From Microcebus murinus (taxonomy: Eukaryota > Chordata > Mammalia > Primates > Cheirogaleidae): DNA of 64,000 nucleotides. Under the pieces are notes generated by a model, which worked only from the letters and a program-made list of their open reading frames with translations, did not search any database and was not told where the DNA came from. Both the position numbers and the translations under genes were made by a program. Shown one piece after another: positions 25,389 to 36,809 of this stretch. Position 1 is the first letter of the stretch. The number at the start of each line of letters is the position of its first letter. The stretch covers positions 72,897,638 through 72,961,637 of the forward strand of contig NC_134119.1 of the NCBI RefSeq assembly GCF_040939455.1, given 5' to 3'.

Positions 25389-27009
25389 CCCACGGCAGAC
25401 GGGCTGGCAGGGTGCAGTGCGGATCTGGCTGTGTCCACTCGCCCACGGGAGACGGGCAGATAGGGCGCAGTGCGGATCTGGCTGTGTCCACTCACTGACG
25501 GGAGACGGGCAGGCAGGGCGCAGTGCGGATCTGGCTGTGTTCACTCACCCACGGCAGAAGGGCAGGCAGGGCGCAGTGCGGATCTGGCTGTGTCCACTCG
25601 CCCACCGGAGACGGGCAGGCAGGGCGCAGTGCGGATCTGGTTGTGTCCACTCGCCCACGGCAGACGGACAGGCAGGGCGCAGTGTGGATCTGGCTGTGTC
25701 CACTCACCGACGGCAGACGGTCAGGCAGGGCGCAGTGCGGATCTGGCTGTGTCCACTCGCCCACGACAGACGGGCAGGCAGGGCGCAGTGCGGATATGGC
25801 TGTGTCCACTCGCCCACGGGAGACGGGCAGGCAGTGCGCAGTGTGGATCTGGCTGTGTCCACTCGCCCATGGCAGACGGGCAGGCAGGGCGCAGTGTGGA
25901 TCTGGCTGTGTCCACTCACCGACGGCAGACGGTCAGGCAGGGCGCAGTGCGTATCAGCTGTGTCCACTCGCCCACGACAGACGGGCAGGCAGGGCGCAGT
26001 GCGGATCTGGCAGTGTCCACTCGCCAACGGGAGACGGGCAGGCAGCGTGCAGTGCGGATCTGGCTGTGTCCACTCACCCACGGGAGACGGGCAGGCAGGG
26101 CGCAGTGCGGATCTGGCTGTGTCCACTCACCCACGGGAGACGGGCAGGCAGGGCGCAGTGTGGATCTGGCTGTGTCCACTCACCCACGGCAGACGGTCAG
26201 GCAGGGCACAGTGCAGATCTGGCTGTGTCCACTCACCCACGACAGGCGGTCAGTCAGGGCGCAGTGCGGATCTGGCTCTGTCCACTCACCCACGGCAGAC
26301 GGTCAGGCAGTGCGCAGTGCGGATCTGGCTGTGTCCGCTCGCCCACGGCAGACGGGCAGGCAGGGCGCAGTGTGGATCTGGCTGTTTCCACTCACCCACA
26401 GCAGACGGTCAGGCAGGGCTCAGTGCGGATCTGGCTGTGTCCACTCGCCCACGGCAGACGGGCAGGCAGGGCGCAGTGCGGATCTGGCTGTGTCCACTCA
26501 CCCACGGCAGACGGGCAGGCAGCGCGCAGTGCGGATCTGGCTATGTCCACTCACCCACGGGAGACGGGCAGGCAGGGCGCAGTGCGGATCTGGCTGTGTC
26601 CACTCACCCACGGGAGAGGGTCAGGCAGTGCGCAGTGCGGATATGGCTGTGTCCATTCGCCCACGACAGACGGGCAGGCAGCGCGCAGTGCAGATCTGGC
26701 TGTTTCCACTCGCCCACGGGAGACGGGCAGGCAGCGCGCAGTGCGGATCTGGCTGTGTCCACTCACCCACGGAAGGCGGTTAGGCAGGCTGCTCTGCGGA
26801 TCTGGCTGTGTCCACTCACCCACGGCAGACGGTCAGGCAGGGTGCAGTGCGGATCTGGCGGTGTCCACTCGCCCACGGCAGACGGGCAGGCAGGGCGCAG
26901 TTCGGATCTGGCTGTGTCCACTCACCCAAGGGAGACCGGCAGGCAGGGCGCAGTGCGGATCTGGCTGTGTCCACTCGCCAACGGGAGACGGGCAGGCAGG
27001 GCGCAGTGC

Positions 27010-27061
27010 GGATCTGGCTGTGTCCACTCGCCCACGCAGACGGGCAGGCAAGGCGCAGTGC
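27010..27061 (+). repeat. Unit that differs in kind between the 12-kb copies (copy 2 version)
   Basis: This 52-bp unit reads CTCGCCCACGCAGACGG, which is not the CTCACTGACGGGAG unit at the same place in copy 1 (14,881-14,933). Both end CAAGGCGCAG, and both are bracketed by identical neighbours. The CCCACGCAGACGG subtype is common elsewhere in the array, so a donor unit is readily available. Confidence 0.78.
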
Positions 27062-29380
27062 GGATCTGGCTGTGTCCATTCGCCCACGGAAGACGGGCAG
27101 GCAGGGCGCAATGCGGATCTGGCTGTGTCCACTCACCCACGACAGGCGGTCATGTAGGGCGCAGTGTGGATCTGGCTGTGTCTACTTACCCACGGCAGAT
27201 GCTCAGGCAGTGCACAGTGCGGATCTGGCTGTGTCCGCTCGCCCACGGCAGACGGGCAGGCAGGGCGCAGTGCGGATCTGGCTGTGTCCACTCACCCACG
27301 GGAGACGGGCAGGCAGGGCGCAGTTCGGATCTGGCTGTGTCCACTCACACACGGGAGACGGGCAGGCAGGGCGCAGTGCGGATCTGGCTGTGTCCACTCA
27401 CCCACGGGAGAGGGTCAGCGGGGCGCAGTGCGGATCTGGCTGTGTCCACTCACCTACGGAAGACGGGCAGGCAGGGCGCAGTGTGGATCTGGCTGTGTCC
27501 ACTCACCCACGGCAGACGGGCAGGCAGGGTGCAGTGCGGATATGGCTGTGTCCACTCGCCGACGACAGACGGGCAGGCAGCGCGCAGTGCGGATCTGGCT
27601 GTGTCCACTCGCCCACGACAGACGGGCAGGCAGGGCGCAGTGCGGATCTGGCTGTGTCCACTCGCACACGGGAGACGGGCAGGCAGCGCGCAGTGCGGAT
27701 CTGGCTGTGTCCACTCACCCACGGGAGACGGGCAGGCAGGCAGCAGTGCGGATCTGGCTGTGTCCACTCACTGACGGGAGACGGGCAGGCAGGGCGCAGT
27801 GCGGATCTGGCTGTTTCCACTCACCCACGGGAGACGGGCAGGCAGGGCGCAGTGCGGATCTGGCTGTGTCCACTCACCCACGGCAGGCGGTCCGGCAGGG
27901 CGCAGTGCGGATCTGGCTGTGTCCACTCACCCACGGGAGACGGGCAGGCAGGGCGCAGTGCGGATCTGGCTGTGTCCACTCACCCACGGCAGACAGGCAG
28001 GCAGGGCGCAGTGCGGATCTTGCTTTATCCACTCACCCACGGCAGGCGGTCAGGCAGGGCGCAGTGTGGATCTGGATGTGTCCACTCACCCACGGCAGAC
28101 GGTCAGGCAGGGCGCAGTGCGGATCTGGCTGTGTCCACTCGCCCACGGCAGACGAGCAGGCAGGGCGCAGTGAGGATCTGGATGTGTCCACTCACCCACG
28201 GCAGACGGTCAGGCAGGGTGCAGTGCGGATCTGGCTGTGTCCACTCACCCACGGCAGGCGGTCAGGCAGGGCGCAGTGCTGATCTTGCTTTGTCCACTCA
28301 CCCACGGCAGGCGGTCTGGCAGGGCGCAGTGCGGATCTTGCTGTGTCCACTCACCCACGGCAGACGGTCAGGCATTGCGCAGTGCGGATCTGGCTGTGTC
28401 CACTCGCCCATGGCAGACGGGCAGGCAGGGCGCAGTGTGGATCTGGCTGTGTCCACTCACCGACGGCAGACGGTCAGGCAGGGCGCAGTGCGGATCTAGC
28501 TGTGTCCACTCGCCCACGACAGACGGGCAGGCAGGGCGCAGTGCGGATCTGGCTGTGTCCACTCACCCACGGGAGACGGGCAGGCAGCGCGCAGTGCGGA
28601 TCTGGCTGTGTCGACTCACCCACGGGAGACGGGCAGGCAGGGCGCAGTGCGGATCTGGCTGTGTCCACTCACTGACGGGAGACGGGCAGGCAGCGCGCAG
28701 TGCGGATCTGGCTGTGTCCACTCACCCACGGGAGACGGGCAGGCAGGGCGCAGTGCGGAACTGGCGGTGTCCACTCACCCACGAAGGACGGTCAGGCAGG
28801 GTGCAGTGCGGATCTGGTGGTGTCCACTCACCCACGGGAGACGGGCAGGTAGGGCGCAGTGCGGATCTGGCTGTGTCCACTCACCCACGTGAGACAGGCA
28901 GGCAAGGCGCAGTGCGGATCTGGCTGTGTCCACTGACCCACGGCAGATGGGCAGGCAGGGCGCAGTGCGGATCTGGCTGTGTCCACTCGCCCACGGGAGA
29001 CGGGCAGGCAGGGCGCAGTGCGGATCTTGCTGTGTCCACTCACCCACGGCAGGCGGTCAGGCAGGGCGCAGTGCGGATCTGGCTGTGTCCACTCACCCAC
29101 GGCAGACGGTCAGGCAGGGCGCAGTGCGGATCTGGCTGTGTCCACTCGCCCACGATAGATGGGCAGGCAGGGCGCAGTGCGGATCTGGCTGTGTGCACTC
29201 GCCCACGACAGACGGGCAGGCAGGGCGCAGTGTGGATCTGGCTGTGTCCACTCACCCACGGGAGACGATCAGGCAGCGCGCAGTGCGGATCTGGCTGTGT
29301 CGACTCACCCACGGGAGACGGGCAGGCAGGGCGCAGTGCGGACCTGGCTGTGTCCACTCACTGACGGGAGACGGGCAGGC

Positions 29381-29592
29381 AGGGCGCAGTGCGGATCTGG
29401 CTGTGTCCACTCACCCACGGGAGACGGGCAGGCAGGGCGCAGTGCGGAACTGGCGGTGTCCACTCACCCACGAAGGACGGTCAGGCAGTGTGCAGTGCGG
29501 ATCTGGCTGTGTCCACTCACCCACGGGAGACGGGCAGGTAGGGCGCAGTGCGGATCTGGCTGTGTCCACTCACCCACGTGAGACAGGCAGGC
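29381..29592 (+). repeat. Four-unit block present in copy 2 and missing from copy 1
   Basis: These 212 bp are exactly 4 x 53 and contain the GGAACTGGCGGTG unit, the GAAGGACGG unit with GGCAGTGTGCAG, the AGGTAGGGCGC unit and the start of the GTGAGACAGG unit. In copy 1 the sequence jumps at 17,252 from AGACGGGCAGGC straight to AAGGCGCAG. The related blocks at 24,190 and 36,530 both contain the four units, so copy 1 lost them by an in-register deletion. Confidence 0.88.
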
Positions 29593-32500
29593 AAGGCGCA
29601 GTGCGGATCTGGCTGTGTCCACTGACCCACGGCAGACGGGCAGGCAGGGCTCAGTGCGGATCTGGCTGTGTCCACTCGCCCACGGGAGACGGGCAGGCAG
29701 GGCGCAGTGCGGATCTGGCTGTGTCCACTCACCCACGGGAGTCGGGCAGGCAGGGCGCAGTGCGGATCTGGCTGTGTCCACTCACCGACGGTAGACGGGC
29801 AGGCAGGGCGCAGTGCGGATCTGGCTGTGTCCACTCACCCACGGCAGAAGGGCAGGCAGGGCGCAGTGCGGATCTGGCTGTGTCCACTCGCCCACGGGAG
29901 ACGGGCAGGCACGGCGCAGTGCGGATCTGGCTGTGTCCACCTACCCACGGCAGGCGGTCAGGCAGGGCGCAGTGCTGATCTGGCTGTGTCCACTCACACA
30001 CGGCAGACGGTCAGGCAGGGCGCAGTGCGGATCTGGCTGTGTCCACTCGCCCACGGCTGACGGACAGGCAGGGCACAGTGTGGATCTGGCTGTGTCCACT
30101 CACCGAAGGCAGACGGTGAGGCAGGGCGCAGTGCGGAACTGGCTGTGTCCACTCACCCACGGCAGACGGTCAGGCAGGGCGCAGTGCGGATCTGGCTGTG
30201 TCCACTCGCCCACGCAGACGGGCAGGCAGGGCGCAGTGTGGATCTGGCTGTGTCCACTCACCCATGGCTGACGGTCAGGCAGGGCGCAGTGCGGATCTGG
30301 CTGTGTCCACTCACCCCCGGCAGGCGGTCAGGCAGGGCGCAGAGCGGATCTGGCTGTGTCCACTCACCCACGGCAGACGGTCAGGCAGTGCGCAGTGCGG
30401 ATCTGGCTGTGTCCACTCGCCCATGGCAGACGGGCCGGCAGGGCGCAGTTTGGATCTGGCTGTGTACACTCACCGACGGCAGACGGTCAGGCAGGGCGCA
30501 GTGCGGATCTAGCTGTGTCCACTCGCCCACGACAGACGGGCAGGCAGGGCGCAGTGCGGATCTGGCTGTGTCCACTCACTGACGGGAGACGGGCAGGCAG
30601 GGCGCAGTGCGGATCTGGCTGTGTCCACTCACCCACGGGAGACGGGCAGGCAGGGCGCAGTGCGGATCTGGCGGTGTCCACTCACCCACGAAGGACGGTC
30701 AGGCAGGGTGCAGTGCGGATCTGGCGGTGTCCACTCACCCACGGGAGACGGACAGGTAGGGTGCAGTGCGGATCTGGCTGTGTCCACTCACCCACGTGAG
30801 ACGGGTAGGCAAGGCGCAGTGCGGATCTGGCTGTGTCCACTCACCTACGGGAGACGGTCAGGCAGGGCGCAGTGCGGATCTGGCAGTGTCCACTCGCCCA
30901 CGGGAGACGGGCAGGAAGGGCGCAGTGCGGATCTGGCTGTGTCCACTCACCCACGGAAGACCGGCAGGCAGGGCGCAGTGCGGATCTGGCTGTGTCCACT
31001 CACCGACGGGAGACGGGCAGGCAGGGCGCAGTGCGGATCTGGCTGTATCCACTCATCCACGGCAGAAGGGCAGGCAGGGCGCAGTGCGGATCTGGCTGTG
31101 TCCAATCGCCCACGGGAGACGGGCAGGCAGGGCACAGTGCGGATCTGGCTGTGTCCACTCACCCACGGGAGACGGGCAGGCAGGGCGCAGTGCGGATCTG
31201 GCTGTGTCCACTCACTGACGGGAGACGGGCAGGCAGGGCGCAGTGCGGATCTGGCTGTGTCCACTCACCCACGGCCGAAGGGCAGGCAGGGCGCAGTGCG
31301 GATCTGGCGGTGTCCACTCACCCACGAAGGACGGTCAGGCAGGGTGCAGTGCGGATCTGGCTGTGTCCACTCACCCACGGCAGACGGGCAGGCAGGGCGC
31401 AGTTCGGATCTGGCTGTGTCCACTCACCCACGGGAGACAGGCAGGCAGGGCGCAGTGCGGATCTGGCAGTGTCCACTCACCCACGAAGGACGGTCAGGCA
31501 GGGTGCAGTGCGGATCTGGCTATGTCCACTCACCCACGGGAGACGGACAGGCAGGGCGCAGTGTGGATCTGGCGGTGTCCACTCACCCACGGGAGACGGA
31601 CAGGTAGGGTGCAGTGCGGAACTGGCTGTGTCCACTCACCCACGTGAGACGGGCAGGCAAGGCGCAGTGCGGATCTGGCTGTGTCCACTCACCTACGGGA
31701 GACGGTCAGGCAGGGCGCAGTGCGGATCTGGCAGTGTCCACTCGCCCACGGGAGACGGGCAGGCAGGGCGCAGTGCGGATCTGGCTGTGTCCACTCACTC
31801 ACGGAAGACCGGCATGCAGGGCGCAGTGCGGATCTGGCTGTGTCCACTCACCGACGGGAGACGGGCAGGCAGGGCGCAGTGCGGATCAGGCTGTATCCAC
31901 TCATCCACGGCAGAAGGGCAGGCAGGGCGCAGTGCGGATCTGGCTGTGTCCACTCGCCCACGGGAGACGGGCAGGCAGGGCGCAGTGCGGATCTGGCTGT
32001 GTCCACTCACCCACGGGAGACGGGCAGGCAGGGCGCAGTGCGGATCTGTCTGTGTCCACTCACTGACGGGAGACGGGCAGGCAGGGCGCAGTGCGGATCT
32101 GGCTGTGTCCACTCACCCACGGCCGAAGGGCAGGCAGGGCGCAGTGCGGATCTGGCGGTGTCCACTCACCCACGAAGGACGGTCAGGCAGGGTGCAGTGC
32201 GGATCTGGCTGTGTCCACTCACCCACGGGAGGCGGGCAGGTAGGGCGCAGTGCGGATCTGGCAGTGTCCACTCACCCACGGCAGACGGGCAGGCAGGGCG
32301 CAGTTCGGATCTGGCTGTGTCCACTCACCCACGGGAGACAGGCAGGCAGGGCGCAGTGCGGATCTGGCGGTGTCCACTCACCCACGAAGGACGGTCAGGC
32401 AGGGTGCAGTGCGGATCTGGCTATGTCCACTCACCCACGGGAGACGGACAGGTAGGATGCAGTGCGGATCAGGCTGTGTCCACTCACCCACGTGAGATGG

Positions 32501-35500
32501 GCAGGCAAGGCGCAGTGCGGATCTGGCTGTGTCCACTCACCTACGGGAGACGGTCAGGCAGGGCGCAGTCCGGATCTGGCAGTGTCCACTCGCCCACGGG
32601 AGACGGGCAGGCAGGCGCCGTGCGGATCTGGCTGTGTCCACTCCCCCACGACAGACGGGCAGGCAGGGCGCAGTGCGGATCTGGCTGTGTCCACTCGCCC
32701 ACGGGAGACGGGCAGGCAGTGCGCAGTGCGGATCTGGCTGTGTCCACTCGCCCATGGCAGACGGGCAGGCAGGGCGCAGTGTGGATCTGGCTGTGTCCAC
32801 TCACCGACGGCAGACGGTCAGGCAGGGCGCAGTGCGGATCTAGCTGTGTCCACTCGCCCACGACAGACGGGCAGGCAGGGCGCAGTGCGGATCTGGCTGT
32901 GTCCACTCGCCAACGGGAGACGGGCAGGCAGGGCGCAGTGCGGATCTGGCGGTGTCCACTCACCCACGAAGGACGGTCAGGCAGGGTGCAGTGCGGATCT
33001 GGCTGTGTCCACTCACCCACGGGAGACGGGCAGGTAGGGTGCAGTGCGGATCTGGCTGTGTCCACTCACCCACGTGAGACGGGCAGGCAAGGCGCAGTGC
33101 GGATCTGGCTGTGTCCACTCACCCACGGGAGACGGTGAGGCAGGGCGCAGTGCGGATCCTGCTGTGTCCACTCACCCACGGCAGAAGGGCAGGCAAGGCG
33201 CAGTGCGGACCTGGCTGTGTCCACTCGCCCACGGGAGACGGTCAGGCAGGGCGCAGTGCGGATCTGGCTGTGTCCACTCACCCACGGCAGGCTGTCTGGC
33301 AGAGCGCAGTGCGGATCTGGCTGTGTCCACTCACCCACGGCAGACGGTCAGGCAGGGCGCAGTGCGGATCTGGCTGTGTCCACTCGCCCACGCAGACGGG
33401 CAGGCAGGGCGCAGTGTGGATCTGGCTGTGTCCACTCACCCACGGCTGACGGTCAGGCAGGGCGCAGTGCAGATCTGGCTGTGTCCACTCACCCACGGCA
33501 GGCGGTCAGGCAGGGCGCAGTGCGGATCTGGCTGTGTCCACTCACCCACGGCAGACGGTCAGGCAGTGCGCAGTGCGGATCTGGCTGTATCCACTCGCCC
33601 ATGGCAGACGGGCAGGCAGGGCGCAGTGCGGATCTGGCGGTGTCCACTCACCCACGAAGGACGGTCAGGCAGGGTGCAGTGCGGATCTGGCTGTGTCCAC
33701 TCACCCACGGGAGACGGACAGGTAGGGTGCAGTGCGGATCAGGCTGTGTCCACTCACCCACGGGAGACGGGCAGGCAGGGCGCAGTGCGGATCTGGGTGT
33801 GTCCACTCACTGACGGGAGACGGGCAGGCAGGGCGCAGTGCGGATCTGGCTGTGTCCACTCACCCACGGGAGACGGGCAGGCAGGGCGCAGTGCGGATCT
33901 GGCGGTGGCCACTCACCCACGAAGGACGGTCAGGCAGGGTGCAGTGCGGATCTGGCGGTGTCCACTCACCCACGGGAGACGGACAGGTAGGGTGCATTGC
34001 GGACCAGGCTGTGTCCACTCACCCACGTGAGACGGGCAGGCAAGGCGCAGTGCGGATCTGGCTGTGTCCACTCACCTACGGGAGACGGTCAGGCAGGGCG
34101 CAGTGCGGATCTGGCAGTGTCCACTCGCCCACGGGAGACGGGCAGGCAGGGCGCAGTGCGGATCTGGATGTGTCCAATCACCGACGGGAGACGGGCAGGC
34201 AGGGCGCAGTGCGGATCTGGCTGTGTCCACTCACCCACGGCTGAAGGGCAGGCAGGGCGCAGTGCGGATCTGGCTGTGTCCACTCACCGACGGGAGACGG
34301 GCTGGCAGGGCGCAGTGCGGATCTGGCTGTGTCCACTCACCCACAGCTGAAGGGCAGGCAGGGCGCAGTGCGGATCTGGCTGTGTCCAATCGCCTTCGGG
34401 GGACGGGCAGGCAGGACGCAGTGCGGATCTGGCTGTGTCCACTCACCCACGGCAGGCGGTCCGGCAGGGCGCAGTGCGGATCTGGCTGTGTCCACTCACC
34501 CACGGGAGACGGGCAGGCAGGGCGCAGTGCGGATCTGGCTGTGTCCACTCGCCCACGGGAGACGGGCAGGCAGGGCGCAGTGCAGATCTGGCTGTGTCCA
34601 CACACCCACGGCAGGCAGTCAGGCAGGGCGCAGTGCTGATCTGGCTGTGTCCACTCACCCACGGCAGACGGTCAGGCAGGTCGCAGTGCGGATCTGGCTG
34701 TGTCCACTCGCCCACGGCAGACGGACAGGCAGGGCGCAGTGTGGATCTGGCTGTGTCCACTCACCGACGGCAGACGGTCAGGCAGGGCGCAGTGCGGAAC
34801 TGGCTGTGTCCACTCACCCACGGCAGACGGTCAGGCAGGGCGCAGTGCGGATCTGGCTGTGTCCACTCGCCCACGCAGACGGGCAGGCAGGGCGCAGTGT
34901 GGATCTGGCTGTGTCCACTCACCCACGGCTGACGGTCAGGCAGGGCGCAGTGCGGATCTGGCTGTGTCCACTCACCCCCGAGAGGCGGTCAGGCAGGGCG
35001 CAGAGCGGATCTGGCTGTGTCCACTCACCCACGGCAGACGGTCAGGCAGTGCGCAGTGCGGATCTGGCTGTGTCCACTCGCCCATGGCAGACGGGCAGGC
35101 AGGGCGCAGTGCGGATCTGGCTGTGTCCACTCACCCACGGCAGACAGGCAGGCAGGGCGCAGTGCGGATCTTGCTTTATCCACTCACCCACGGCAGGCGG
35201 TCAGGCAGGGCGCAGTGTGGATCTGGATGTGTCCACTCACCCACGGCAGACGGTCAGGCAGGGCGCAGTGCGGATCTGGCTGTGTCCACTCGCCCACGGC
35301 AGACGAGCAGGCAGGGCGCAGTGAGGATCTGGATGTGTCCACTCGCCCACGGCAGACGGTCAGGCAGGGCGCAGTGCGGATCTGGCTGTGTCCACTCACC
35401 CACGGCAGGCGGTCAGGCAGGGCGCAGTGCTGATCTTGCTTTGTCCACTCACCCACGGCAGGCGGTCCGGCAGGGCGCAGTGCGGATCTTGCTGTGTCCA

Positions 35501-36809
35501 CTCACCCACGGCAGACGGTCAGGCATTGCGCAGTGCGGATCTGGCTGTGTCCACTCGCCCATGGCAGACGGGCAGGCAGGGCGCAGTGTGGATCTGGCTG
35601 TGTCCACTCACCGACGGCAGACGGTCAGGAAGGGCGCAGTGCGGATCTAGCTGTGTCCACTCGCCCACGACAGAAGGGCAGGCAGGGCGCAGTGCGGATC
35701 TGGCTGTGTCCACTCACCCACGGGAGACGGGCAGGCAGCGCGCAGTGCGGATCTGGCTGTGTCGACTCACCCACGGGAGACGGGCAGGCAGGGCGCAGTG
35801 CGGATCTAGCTGTGTCCACTCACTGACGGGAGACGGGCAGGCAGCGCGCAGTGCGGATCTGGCTGTGTCCACTCACCCACGGGAGACGGGGAGGCAGGGC
35901 GCAGTGCGGAACTGGCGGTGTCCACTCACACACGAAGGACGGTCAGGCAGGGTGCAGTGCGGATCTGGCGGTGTCCACTCACCCACGGGAGACGGGCAGG
36001 TTGGGCGCAGTGCGGATCTGGCTGTGTCAACTCACCCACGTGAGACAGGCAGGCAAGGCGCAGTGCGGATCTGGCTGTGTCCACTGACCCACGGCAGACG
36101 GGCAGGCAGGGCGCAGTGCGGATCTGGCTGTGTCCACTCGCCCACGGGAGACGGGCAGGCAGGGCGCAGTGCGGATCTTGCTGTGTCCACTCACCCACGG
36201 CAGGCGGTCAGGCAGGGCGCAGTGCGGATCTGGCTGTGTCCACTCACCCACGGCAGACGGTCAGGCAGGGCGCAGTGCGGATCTGGCTGTGTCCACTCGC
36301 CCACGATAGATGGGCAGGCAGGGCGCAGTGCGGATCTGGCTGTGTGCACTCGCCCACGACAGACGGGCAGGCAGGGCGCAGTGTGGATCTGGCTGTGTCC
36401 ACTCACCCACGGGAGACGATCAGGCAGCGCGCAGTGCGGATCTGGCTGTGTCGACTCACCCACGGGAGACGGGCAGGCAGGGCGCAGTGCGGATCTGGCT
36501 GTGTCCACTCACTGACGGGAGACGGGCAGGCAGGGTGCAGTGCGGATCTGGCTGTGTCCACTCACCCACGGGAGACGGGCAGGCTGGGCGCAGTGCGGAA
36601 CTGGCGGTGTCCACTCACCCACGAAGGACGGTCAGGCAGTGTGCAGTGCGGATCTGGCTGTGTCCACTCACCCACGGGAGACGGGCAGGTAGGGCGCAGT
36701 GCGGATCTGGCTGTGTCCACTCTCCCACGTGAGACAGGCAGGCAAGGCGCAGTGCGGATCTGGCTGTGTCCACTGACCCACGGCATACGGGCAGGCAAGG
36801 CTCAGTGCG

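Larger units (their letters stand above)
14002..26130 (+). repeat. 12-kb tandem duplication, copy 1
   Basis: About 12,129 bp here recur immediately downstream with near identity. The shift is 12,129 bp at the left end, 12,128 bp after one replaced unit, and 12,340 bp after a four-unit (212-bp) difference at about 17,252. Rare private variants shared with copy 2 are TCAGTCAGGG (14,121 and 26,250), CACCCAAGGGAG (14,794 and 26,923), CCGAAGGCAGACGGTGAGG (17,763 and 30,103), GCAGGAAGGG (18,571 and 30,911), GGCGGTGGCC (21,561 and 33,901), CGCCTTCGGG (22,051 and 34,391) and GTGTCAACTC (23,684 and 36,024). Reading by eye I noticed about fifteen single-base differences over the whole length. Copy 1 lacks four units that copy 2 keeps. 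Confidence 0.93.
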
